Positions 44,592 to 53,710 of a stretch of DNA of 64,000 nt are shown here, piece by piece. The DNA lies in contig CP151667.1 of assembly GCA_038400315.1 (NCBI GenBank), positions 1,189,174 to 1,253,173 of the forward strand, read 5' to 3'. Position 1 is the stretch's first letter. Each line of letters begins with the position of its first letter. This DNA is from Isosphaeraceae bacterium EP7 (GTDB lineage: Bacteria > Planctomycetota > Planctomycetia > Isosphaerales > Isosphaeraceae). The notes beneath the pieces were generated by a model. The model ran no database searches. It was not told the origin of the DNA and saw only the letters and a program-made list of their open reading frames with translations. The position numbers and the translations under genes are program-made.

Positions 44592-45632
44592 ATGTCGCAC
44601 GCGAATGCAAAGCCCCGGATCGACTGGAAGACTCAACGCGAACGCATCGACCTGGCCGACGTGGCAACCCGCCTCCTCGGCCCTCCGCCGGGACGACGGG
44701 GGGAGGGGGGACGCAAACTGTGGTGGCCCTGTCCGTTCCACGAGGATGCGAACCCGTCCTTCTGCATCGAGCCCGGTAAGCCGGGTTGGAAGTGCTTCGG
44801 TTGCGGCGTCTATGGGGACGCGGCGAACCTCGTGATGAGGATCCAGGGCGTAACGTTCCGCGAAGCGATCAACTTCATGGTTGGGGGAGATGCGATCGTT
44901 CCACGGGTCGATCGCCCCGCATCGAAACTTCTGGCAAGACCCGAGCCGAGATTGGAGGGGCCTAAGGGGCTGCCTTTCGTGGAGGCACTGAGTCTCGTGG
45001 CGGACTCTGTCGCGCGGCTTTGGACCGCCGAAGGATCACGAGCCATGGCATATCTCACCGAACGGCGGTTCTTGTCGCACGAGACGATCAGGGCCGCGTA
45101 CCTCGGCTGGACTCCCGGCGTCCGCCTGACCACGACTGACGGCCGCCCCTACTCAGCCAGGGGGATCGTCATTCCTTGGGTCGAACGGGACCGGCTGACG
45201 CTGGTGAAGATCCGCCAGCACAAGGGAGACCGGCCGAAATACGCCGAAGTGTTCCGGGACCGGCCTTTCCTCTATCCTGATCCCGAGGCGATCAGGTTCC
45301 GCTACCCGCTCATCATCGTTGAAGGCGAGTTCGACGCGTTGCTTCTCGGCCAGGCCTTGGCCGGCCTGGCATCCGTCATGACGATGGGCAGCGCATCCGC
45401 ACGCCATGACCACGGGACCGTATCGGACGCGTTGCGGCCTGCTCGCCGAATCTACATCGCGACCGACGCGGACGACGCGGGAGACAGGGCCGCCGAAGGG
45501 TGGCCCGCGCGGGCCCGACGAGTGAGGCCGCCGGACCCGTTCAAAGATTGGACCGAAGCCAGGCAAGGCGGGGTGGACCTGGCCCGTTGGTGGGCCGACC
45601 TCATCGAAAAGGACGCCCGCGAGTTAACCTGA
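44592..45632 (+). CDS. CHC2 zinc-finger/Toprim DNA primase
   Basis: A 346-residue DnaG-like primase. The zinc ribbon is CPFH (Cys47, His50) and CFGC (Cys68, Cys71). The Toprim fold shows IIVEGEFDALLLGQAL and YIATDADDAGDRAAE with the acidic metal ligands, then FKDWTEARQGG. It lacks the C-terminal helicase-binding domain of chromosomal DnaG, typical of mobile elements. It lies 53 bases after the DUF3987 gene and would prime element replication. ATG 44592 was preferred over GTG 44586. Confidence 0.88.
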   Translation: MSHANAKPRIDWKTQRERIDLADVATRLLGPPPGRRGEGGRKLWWPCPFHEDANPSFCIEPGKPGWKCFGCGVYGDAANLVMRIQGVTFREAINFMVGGDAIVPRVDRPASKLLARPEPRLEGPKGLPFVEALSLVADSVARLWTAEGSRAMAYLTERRFLSHETIRAAYLGWTPGVRLTTTDGRPYSARGIVIPWVERDRLTLVKIRQHKGDRPKYAEVFRDRPFLYPDPEAIRFRYPLIIVEGEFDALLLGQALAGLASVMTMGSASARHDHGTVSDALRPARRIYIATDADDAGDRAAEGWPARARRVRPPDPFKDWTEARQGGVDLARWWADLIEKDARELT

Positions 45633-45724
45633 CCGCCTGGAGCCTCCACGCCAGATTGCGCCACGATTCGTCAGTATGCGACAATCCTGTTTCGGGATGT
45701 CGGGAGCACATAAGGGGGGAACCG

Positions 45725-47224
45725 ATGGCGTCGTTCCGCAAGATCGGCAAGAACTGGTTCTATCGCTTCACCGACGGGAGCGGCAAGCAACGCGAGCGTA
45801 AGGGATGCACCGACCGCCGGGAAACCGAGTCGATGGCCGCCGCCGCCGAAGCTGAAGCCTCCAACATCCGGCACGGGTACATCGACCCCAAAGCCCGGAA
45901 TTATCGCGACCATGAGTCGAAGCCGCTTGCCGATCACCTAGCCGACTTCCGGTCCGCCTTGATCGACAAGGGTGGAAGACGCAAGCACCCACTCGTGACG
46001 AGCAACAAGGCGGCAAAGGTACTGAGGCTGGCGGGCATCCGCCGGATCTCCGAATTGTCGATGTCTCGGGCGCAAGGGGCATTGGCGAAGCTCCGGGGCG
46101 AGGGCCTCGGGGCCGAGACGATCAATCATCACGTCCGCGCGGTCAAGGCGTTCTCACGGTGGCTTTGGAAGGACGGACGCGCTCGCGAGCATCATCTGGC
46201 CCATCTGGCCACCTCGAACCCCGAGGCCGATCGCCGCCATCGCCGCCGTGCCCTGACGACCGAGGAAGCCGAGAGCCTGATTAGGGCCGCCGAGCATGGC
46301 CCCGTGGCCAAGGGAATGACCGGGCCGGAACGCGCCCGATGCTATGAACTGGCGATGGGAACCGGGTTCCGTGCCTCGGAACTGGCGTCCCTGACCCCCG
46401 CGCGATTCGACCTGTCCGCCAATCCCCCCACCGCCACCGTGCCGGCCGCCTACACGAAGAATGGCAAGGAAGCCGTGCAACCGCTCTCCCCGGCCCTTGC
46501 CGCTCGCCTGGCGCCCTGGCTTGCGACCTTGCCTGCCGGTCTCCCGATCTTCAGCATGCCCGACCGGACGGCCGAGATGATCCGGATCGACCTCAAGGCC
46601 GCCGGCCTCCCCTATGAGACGGCGTCGGGGTTGGCCGACTTCCATTCCCTCCGGGGCATCTACATCTCGAATCTCGTGGCCTCTGGAGCCTCGGTCAAGG
46701 TCTGCCAGACTTTGGCCAGGCACTCGACCCCCAGCCTGACCATCGGCCTTTATGCCAAGGCCAGCTTGCACGACATCAACGGGGCCGTCGGGGCCTTGCC
46801 CGATCTGAACCCGTCGGGCCCGAGGCCCGAGGCGATGGCCGCGACGGGGACCGATGGCCGACGCGCAAGCAAACGCCTTTCCCATTCCTTTCCCTTCGGA
46901 GGGGACGGATCGGGGCGGATCATGACGGACGGTGTCGTAAAAGAGGTTGAGAGTGTTCAAGCGACTTCGGCTCGGGATGAAGGTCGCAAGTCGTTGTCAG
47001 AAAGGGATTTAGACACCCATAGTCGTGTCCAGTCGGACCCTGTCATCGAGTACCGGCGGTGGGATTCGAACCCACACGGGGGTTCCCCCCCGGGGGATTT
47101 TAAGTCCCCTGTGCCAGCGGCTTGGTTGGTGCTGTGCTGGCATCGCTATAGTGCAGAATCTCCTATAAATAATGGGTTTCCAGCCCTTCTGCGTTGTATT
47201 TTACACTCGGTGGTGTTGGGCTAA
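45725..47224 (+). CDS. Tyrosine recombinase/integrase with attachment core inside its gene
   Basis: A 499-residue integrase. Residues 1-60 are an arm-binding-like start (FRKIGKNWFYRFTDGSGKQR), 60-180 the core-binding domain, 190-360 the catalytic domain with Arg215 (GFRASEL), Lys245, His307 and Arg310 (HSLR), His333 (ARHST) and nucleophile Tyr343 (LYAK). Past GDGSGR the frame crosses the tRNA-Leu core at 47051-47111, translated as YRRWDSNPHGGSPPGDFKSP, and then reads 37 unrelated residues to the stop. In the circular form the same frame would enter the DLAEVI tail at 23722. AAGGGGGG is the ribosome site. Confidence 0.88.
   Translation: MASFRKIGKNWFYRFTDGSGKQRERKGCTDRRETESMAAAAEAEASNIRHGYIDPKARNYRDHESKPLADHLADFRSALIDKGGRRKHPLVTSNKAAKVLRLAGIRRISELSMSRAQGALAKLRGEGLGAETINHHVRAVKAFSRWLWKDGRAREHHLAHLATSNPEADRRHRRRALTTEEAESLIRAAEHGPVAKGMTGPERARCYELAMGTGFRASELASLTPARFDLSANPPTATVPAAYTKNGKEAVQPLSPALAARLAPWLATLPAGLPIFSMPDRTAEMIRIDLKAAGLPYETASGLADFHSLRGIYISNLVASGASVKVCQTLARHSTPSLTIGLYAKASLHDINGAVGALPDLNPSGPRPEAMAATGTDGRRASKRLSHSFPFGGDGSGRIMTDGVVKEVESVQATSARDEGRKSLSERDLDTHSRVQSDPVIEYRRWDSNPHGGSPPGDFKSPVPAAWLVLCWHRYSAESPINNGFPALLRCILHSVVLG
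47051..47111 (-). other. tRNA-Leu(UAA) 3' fragment, right attachment repeat (attR-like)
   Basis: Direct repeat of 23663-23722, with seven instead of six C in the variable arm. It lies inside the coding frame of the integrase. The sequence to its right does not supply a D arm or 5' acceptor strand, so no intact tRNA-Leu is restored here. Confidence 0.85.
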
Positions 47225-47657
47225 CATTTCCAACACTCTTCCCAAATTCTTACCAACGGACCCACCGGGTACCGCGCTTATCGGTCGCGTGCAGAAAGGC
47301 TACAAACCCGCCCACCAGAACGGCGGCCGACCTCGATCGTGCCGGATGACCGTTGATCCCGGGTACACCATTCGTGGGGTAGTCCGTGCCCGCCAATTAC
47401 TCCGCAGCTCGACCCTCGGGATGTCGTTTTACGGATGAATTCGGGAGATCGCTCGCTTGGACCGATGAAATTCTGCCTGGAGATTCTCGGGGGCCTGCAG
47501 GCCCCCGAGAATCTGGTCCTGCACCCAGGCCATCCAGCTTTACCCAGGCCATCCTGCGGCCGATCTCGGCCTCGGTCGCCGGGTCGGCTACGCTGTTCCG
47601 ATAGGCGTCCATATCCGGTCCCAAGGCCGCAGGCAGCGACTTGCTACCTCGGGGCTA
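47225..47657. other. Gap between integrase and IS630 copy A
   Basis: No convincing gene. It contains the 34-bp perfect palindrome at 47481-47514 and a short direct repeat (CCCAGGCCATCC) near 47524-47550. Confidence 0.5.
47481..47514. repeat. 34-bp perfect palindrome
   Basis: AGATTCTCGGGGGCCTG (47481-47497) is followed at once by its exact reverse complement (47498-47514), with no loop. There is no T-tract on either side. It may be an IS end, a terminator-like hairpin, or a protein-binding site. Confidence 0.75.
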
Positions 47658-48645
47658 GAGCGGTTTTCAGGTTGGTGTAGCGCCCTGGCTCCCGATTGGG
47701 TATGACTGAGCGACGAGTCGTCCCTCGGGAGTCGCGGTGTGAAGCCGTATTGGCTGGATCTCAGGGAACGCGTCCTGGCCGACTGCGACGCGGGCATGCC
47801 GGCCAAGCAGGTCGCCCAGCAGGACCGCGTCTGCCCGGCCTGGGTCCGCCGCCTGAAGCGACGGCGTCGCGAGACCGGATCGATCGAGCCCAAGGCCCAG
47901 CGTCATGGGCCGCTGCCGCGCAGGCCCGAGCAGGCCGGGCCGGTCGCCGAGGTGATCGAGGCGACGCCCGACGCCACGCTGCGGGAGATTCGCCTCGGCC
48001 GCGGCTTGCCCCTGAGCCTCGCCACGCTGTGGCGCCTGGTGCGCGACCTGGGGCTGACCTTCAAGAGGAAGTCGCTCCGCGCCGCCGAGCAGGACCGGCC
48101 CGACGTCAAGGGGCGTCGCGACGGCTGGCCGGCGGAGGTCGCCGGCGTCCCGGCCGAGAGCTGGGTGTTCCTGGACGAGACCTCGGCCAGCACGAACATG
48201 ACCCGCCGCCACGGGCGGAGCCGTCGGGGCAAGCGGCTGGTGTGGCGGCGCCGCACGGGCATTGGAAGACGACCACGCTGGTCGTCGACGGGGCGATGGA
48301 CGGGGCGACGTTCCTGGCCTCCGTCGAGCAGCAGCTGGTGCCGACGCTGAGCGTCGGCGACGTGGTGGTGATGGACAACCTCTCATCGCACAGGCGGGCC
48401 GGGGTCCGCGAGGCGATCGAGGCGGCCGGGGCCCGCCTGCTCTACCTGCCGCCGTACAGCCCGGATTCGAACCCGATCGAGCTGGCGTTCTCCAAGCTCA
48501 AGGCCCTGCTGCGGAAGGCCGGAGAGCGGACGGTCGAGGGACTGTGGCGGCTGATGGCCGACTGATCGACGAAATCAAGCCCGAGGAATGTCGGAACGAC
48601 TTCACCCATTGCGGCTATCACGCTACACCAACCTGAAAACCGCTC
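47658..48645 (+). mobile_element. IS630-family element, second type, copy A
   Basis: A 988-bp element with perfect 25-bp terminal inverted repeats (47658-47682 and 48621-48645, starting GAGCGGTTTTCAGG) and TA on both sides. The transposase ([68 protein letters not shown]) is split over three frames: a -1 shift near 48241 and another near 48558, ending in [15 protein letters not shown] with the stop at 48636. The DDE residues are all present but not in one frame. Confidence 0.9.
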
Positions 48646-49657
48646 TAGCCTGGACAATCGCGAAGCCCGAGGCGAAGGATTGGGCGATCTCGTGGCGCGA
48701 TTGGGCGAGAACGCAAACACGCCGGAGCAGAGAGCCGGCCGATCGACCGTCATCGACGCCCGTCGCCATATCGGCCGGCATCTCACGGCGGCGGTCTCAT
48801 TCTAAGGAATTCATTATTTCTGACGATTCGTGCCGATTCCGAAAGATCCAACCCGGTCGGTGGAACATGCCGTTGTTCGACTCGAATTTGCAGTCGGGGT
48901 GCCGATGACGAGGCACTCGAACGCGCCATCCGGCCCGCCTTGGCACCAGGAATGGGCCCTGATCGCGGGCAATCGGGTTCGGGCTGTAGGGTCGGTCTGA
49001 GTCCCCGGCGGGAGGGTGACGCCGATGTTGGCGTTCCGAATGGTGACGATCGGTGTTGCGTAGCCCCTCGGGGTGGAGGATCAGTTCCGCAGTATCGAGG
49101 CGAGCCAACTCACCGAATTCCCCGTCAGGGTGGACGCCCGCGTGATGTCCCGCTCGAGAAGATTCGCACGGTCGAAGTGTCGGGCAAGTGGCTCGGTGGC
49201 ATGGTCGTGCCAGCGAGCGAGAGCAGGCCGTGACTATTGTCTGCGGTTTCGCCGGGCACCGATCGGTGTGAATGCGGAGGATGTCCACGACACTCCATCA
49301 AGCCAGGAAATCCGCCGCCCGGTACTTCTGAGTGTTCCCCACAACGAGAATCGTCTCGCTCTCCCTCACGACCTCCAGATGCCCCAGCACGCCGACGTGC
49401 ATCGCCTCCCATCTCGGAGGGGCGCCCCAGCATCCGGCCGGGACGTGTCACTTCGAGGTCGCCCCCACGTCATTCGCCCGCCGGGACCTCCCCCCGGCAA
49501 CCCGCTCCCGGGCCTGATTCGCCGGCAATGACCCGCACTCTCGCTGCGCGATGGCCCCTGGACACGCTCCCGGTAGGGGAATAGGCTTCGAATAGATCGG
49601 CAACGGGAGGCGTAGGGCGGGGGCTGGATCGCGGCGAGTCCCCCCGGGAGGGCGACC
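48646..49657. other. 1-kb region without a recognisable gene
   Basis: Several short frames occur, none with motifs. Two pieces look coding in style but are fragments: KIRTVEVSGKWLGGMVV (+ strand near 49160) and HVGVLGHLEVVRESETILVV (- strand near 49360). They may be remnants of displaced genes. Confidence 0.4.
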
Positions 49658-50752
49658 ATGCATGCCATCCACCAGGCCGCCGGCAGGGCCATCGACGAGC
49701 ACCGTGTGGCGCTGGCCGAGGCCGTCGTCGCCCGCCAGTACTCGCTGCGTCCGGAACTCGTAAGCCGCTACGGCCCCGACGGGCGAGCCAGGTGCCTCCA
49801 GGACACCGAGCACCACCTCGCCAACCTCTCGGCCGCCGTCGCGGCGTCCAGTCCGGCCCTCTTCGTCGACTATCTCGAATGGGCCAGGTCGGTCCTGGCC
49901 GCCAGCGACGTCCGCGATGAGGACGTCGAGGGTAACCTGGCCTCGCTGCAGGAGGTGCTCGCGGCAGCGCTGACCGGGGAGCATGCGGAGATTACCGGCC
50001 GGTTCCTGAAAGAGGCGATCCAGTGCTCCCGTAGCCCCGCTCGGTTCCCGCCCTTCCTGATCTCCGGCGATGAGCCCCTCGCCGCCCTAGCCGGTGATTA
50101 TCTCCGTGCGCTGCTGGGCTACGACCGCCGGGAAGCGACCCGGCAGATCCTCGACGCCGTGGCCTCCGGCGTGCCCGTCGCGGACATCTACCTGCACGTC
50201 TTCCAGCCCTGCCAGCGCGAGGTGGGCCGCCTCTGGCAGGCCCGTCAGGTCAGCGTGGCGCAGGAGCACTTCGGAACGGCGGTCACTCAGTCGCTCATGG
50301 CCCGGCTGACCCCAGAGGCCGGCCCCGACCGACGCATTGACCGCCGGGTCGTGGCCGCCTCGGTGGGCGACGAGCGGCACGAGGTCGGCCTTCGGGTCGT
50401 CACCGACTTCTTCGAGATGTCTGGCTATGAGACCCTCTTCCTCGGGGCCGGCACGCCCGCGCCGGACCTCGCCCGGACCGTCGCCGACCGCCGGCCGGAC
50501 CTGCTACTGATCTCGGCGACGATGGTCGCCCACCTGCCGGGAGTCGGGGCGCTGATCGCCGCCGTCCGCGACCGGGAGGAGTGCCGGGGGGTGACGATCC
50601 TCGTCGGGGGGCATCCGTTCGATGTCGTTCCGGACCTCTGGCGACAGTCCGGGGCCGACGGCTACGCCGCCGACGCGAAGGGGGCACTCGTCGAGGCCGA
50701 GAGGCTCCTGGCGGCCCGCTCGGTCGGGGAGCAAGCCGACACGCCAAGTTGA
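49658..50752 (+). CDS. CarH-like cobalamin-binding sensor without DNA-binding domain
   Basis: A 364-residue protein. Residues 1-120 are an unrecognised helical domain (LVSRYGPDGRARCLQDTEHH, LANLSAAVAASSPALFVDYL). Residues 130-215 match the B12-binding cap, with Trp193-x9-Glu203-His204, the signature of adenosylcobalamin photoreceptors such as CarH. Residues 225-360 are the Rossmann-like B12-binding domain: DERHEVG (His241, the expected lower ligand), LFLGAGTP and LVGGHP. The MerR-type N-terminus of CarH is absent, so it would signal by protein contact. A light-sensing role is inferred from the motif. Confidence 0.78.
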   Translation: MHAIHQAAGRAIDEHRVALAEAVVARQYSLRPELVSRYGPDGRARCLQDTEHHLANLSAAVAASSPALFVDYLEWARSVLAASDVRDEDVEGNLASLQEVLAAALTGEHAEITGRFLKEAIQCSRSPARFPPFLISGDEPLAALAGDYLRALLGYDRREATRQILDAVASGVPVADIYLHVFQPCQREVGRLWQARQVSVAQEHFGTAVTQSLMARLTPEAGPDRRIDRRVVAASVGDERHEVGLRVVTDFFEMSGYETLFLGAGTPAPDLARTVADRRPDLLLISATMVAHLPGVGALIAAVRDREECRGVTILVGGHPFDVVPDLWRQSGADGYAADAKGALVEAERLLAARSVGEQADTPS

Positions 50753-50909
50753 CACGTCCTCGCTCGAACGCCCCTCGCGGCGGATCGGACGCCAGCCTTG
50801 AAGGCCGTGTTCTCCGCCGTGACGAACCCAGTCGAACCAAGATCACCCCGATGATGTGGTGAGGGGCCGGAGGGAAGCGCCGACCGGTAGGGATCGATGG
50901 TTGGCATCA

Positions 50910-50929
50910 ATGCTCTAGATTTAGAGCAT
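50910..50929. repeat. Short inverted repeat near IS5 remnant
   Basis: ATGCTCTA-GATT-TAGAGCAT forms an 8-bp stem with a 4-base loop, 43 bases past the IS5 stop. It may be the IS end or a terminator. Confidence 0.4.
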
Positions 50930-50971
50930 CTAAAATAATCATCCGAAGACAACATTCATACAGGCATTGAT

Positions 50972-51641
50972 TTATTTTATGAAGAGGAACTCTTGATGGA
51001 CTTCCGGACGTCGCTCATCCCTGATCCGGAGCCGCCGGTTCTGGTGAGCCCATGCCAGCGTCCTCTCCACCGGCCAGCGGGTCTCGCCCAGCCCCTCACG
51101 CTCGTCGATCCCCCGCTCGGGCAGCACCGGCTCGATACCGATCCCACGTAACCCTTGCCGGTGCGGCTCCGAGTCGTAGGCCAGGCCCCCCTGCAACGCA
51201 TCCGGCTTCCGCCTCGGGCGTCCCACCTTTCCGGCAACCTCGGGGAGCGAGTTGACCAGCGGAGCCATCTCGGTCACGTCGTGCAAGTTGGCCGCCGTCA
51301 CCGAGCCGGTCAGCGGGATGCCCGAGGCGTCGGTGAAGACGAGGTGCTTGGAGCCCGGCTGGAGCCGGTCTCCCCGCCGCCGTAGGCCGCCCGCACCGAA
51401 CTGCTGTCGATCAAAGCCCGAGACCAGTCGATCCTGTCGGCACCCCGGAGGCGGGAGAGCAGCTCCTTGTGGATGTTGCCCCAGGTGCCGTCGGCCTGCC
51501 AGTCCCGAAGCCGACGCCAGCAGGTCATGCCGCTGCCGCAGCTCATCTCGCAGGGCAGATCCTCCCAGGGGATGCCGGTCTTGAGCACGAAGAGGATGCC
51601 GGTGAATGCCCCCCGGTTGCCGACCGGAGGGCGGCCCCCTT
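50972..51641 (-). pseudogene. IS5-family transposase remnant, truncated and frameshifted
   Basis: The - strand reads GGRPPVGNRGAFTGILFVLK, TGIPWEDLPCEMSCGSGMTC, ALIDSSSVRAAYGG (first Asp), then after a frameshift near 51365 FTDASGIPLTGSVTAANLHD, LAYDSEPHRQGL (second Asp) and ERTLAWAHQNRRL (Glu), ending at 50972. The first 40 or so residues are missing because IS630 copy B inserted at 51642, and nothing matching lies beyond that copy. A DDE transposase of this kind cannot be active. Confidence 0.82.
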
Positions 51642-51643
51642 TA

Positions 51644-52631
51644 GAGCGGTTTTCAGGTTGGTGTAGCGCCCTGGCTCCCGATTGGGTATGACTGAGCGAC
51701 GAGTCGTCCCTCGGGAGTCGCGGTGTGAAGCCGTATTGGCTGGATCTCAGGGAACGCGTCCTGGCCGACTGCGACGCGGGCATGCCGGCCAAGCAGGTCG
51801 CCCAGCAGGACCGCGTCTGCCCGGCCTGGGTCCGCCGCCTGAAGCGACGGCGTCGCGAGACCGGATCGATCGAGCCCAAGGCCCAGCGTCATGGGCCGCT
51901 GCCGCGCAGGCCCGAGCAGGCCGGGCCGGTCGCCGAGGTGATCGAGGCGACGCCCGACGCCACGCTGCGGGAGATTCGCCTCGGCCGCGGCTTGCCCCTG
52001 AGCCTCGCCACGCTGTGGCGCCTGGTGCGCGACCTGGGGCTGACCTTCAAGAGGAAGTCGCTCCGCGCCGCCGAGCAGGACCGGCCCGACGTCAAGGGGC
52101 GTCGCGACGGCTGGCCGGCGGAGGTCGCCGGCGTCCCGGCCGAGAGCTGGGTGTTCCTGGACGAGACCTCGGCCAGCACGAACATGACCCGCCGCCACGG
52201 GCGGAGCCGTCGGGGCAAGCGGCTGGTGTGGCGGCGCCGCACGGGCATTGGAAGACGACCACGCTGGTCGTCGACGGGGCGATGGACGGGGCGACGTTCC
52301 TGGCCTCCGTCGAGCAGCAGCTGGTGCCGACGCTGAGCGTCGGCGACGTGGTGGTGATGGACAACCTCTCATCGCACAGGCGGGCCGGGGTCCGCGAGGC
52401 GATCGAGGCGGCCGGGGCCCGCCTGCTCTACCTGCCGCCGTACAGCCCGGATTCGAACCCGATCGAGCTGGCGTTCTCCAAGCTCAAGGCCCTGCTGCGG
52501 AAGGCCGGAGAGCGGACGGTCGAGGGACTGTGGCGGCTGATGGCCGACTGATCGACGAAATCAAGCCCGAGGAATGTCGGAACGACTTCACCCATTGCGG
52601 CTATCACGCTACACCAACCTGAAAACCGCTC
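51644..52631 (+). mobile_element. IS630-family element, second type, copy B
   Basis: A 988-bp copy of the element at 47658-48645; all three translated frames are identical to copy A, including both frameshifts. TA flanks it (51642-51643, 52632-52633) and its outside neighbours differ from those of copy A, so it moved by transposition. It cuts the IS5 remnant. Confidence 0.92.
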
Positions 52632-52633
52632 TA

Positions 52634-53072
52634 GGCGAAATTTTTCGATCGAAAACGACTCCAGGCTCCCACTCAGCGAACGGTTTCCAACCATCCGCAC
52701 TTGAAAATTAGTCGTGATGCCTTCTTCCGGTTCCATCAAGGCTGGTCCACTCTCGGCCGGACTCCGCTGGCCTGAGGCGAGCTGGAATGCCCTTGCGAGA
52801 GGTCCATGAGAGCCGTGGTCCCGCGACGCGAGGGTTGAGAGGGCGGCGGCGGGGATGGGGAAGATTTCATTCGAAGGAGATCGGTCCCACCGGAAGTACC
52901 AAAATGGCGGACTTATGAGAGTGGCCGCCAGATTTGCAACAGTCAGCCAGCCTTGATCCACGATCTCGGAGCAATCCCAATAGTGCCCCCAGGCGAGCGA
53001 GATTGGCGACCCCCGGATCGGTCGGAAAAATTGGGGCTGGCCTGGGAAATCACACCTTCCTAGGCTGGTCAT
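52634..53072. other. Gap between IS630 copy B and IS1595 remnant
   Basis: I see no gene here. The sequence is less G/C-rich than the chromosome around it and has no long inverted repeats. The left end of the IS1595 element may lie just before 53073. Confidence 0.45.
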
Positions 53073-53605
53073 ATGCGGATCAAGTTCAGTAAGCTCTCTG
53101 AGGCTCAGACCGCGGAACTTATGAAGTACTTCGTCGCGGGCGTCACCGCACGCGCCGCCGCTGACCTAGTGGGACCGAACCGCAACACCGTCACGGCCTT
53201 CTTCGACCGCCTGCGCGGCACCAGGAGCGGCAGCTCGCCGAGGCGTTCGACGGCGAGGTCGAGGTGGACGAGAGCGACTTCGGGGCCCACCGCCGCGGCG
53301 GCAAGCGCGGCCGGGGGGCGCCCGGCAAGGTCCCGGTCTTCGGCATCCTGAAGCGCGGCGGCAAGGTGTTTACCGAGATGATCGGCGACACGCGGCGAGA
53401 GACGGTCCTGCCGATCATCAAGCGGAAGGTGGCCCCCGACAGCGTGGTCTACTCCGACATCTACGCCGTCTACGACACCCTGAGCGTCGAGGGTTACCAC
53501 CACTGGCGGGTCAATCACGACGAGCGATTCGCCGAGGAGGGGCGGAATCACATCAACGGAATCGAGAACTTCTGGCGGCAGGCGAAGCGTCACCTGACTA
53601 ACTGA
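53073..53605 (+). pseudogene. IS1595-family transposase remnant
   Basis: The first frame reads SKLSEAQTAELMKYFVAGVT, ARAAADLVGPNRNTVTAFFD. A frameshift near 53218 leads to QERQLAEAFDGEVEVDESDF, FGAHRRGGKRGRGAPGKVPV, VVYSDIYAVYDTL and NGIENFWRQAKRHL, the IS1595 DDE domain. The end is cut off after HLTN, about 25 residues short of the family's usual C-terminus. Two defects mean it is dead. Confidence 0.78.
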
Positions 53606-53710
53606 ATGGCATTCGGCTTGACTCGTTTAAGGGGGCAGGTCAGTTTACATGCATCTACCCAATAGGGCCACTTCCTCGCGATGCGCCTCGGCCCTATGGG
53701 GCGGCCGGTG

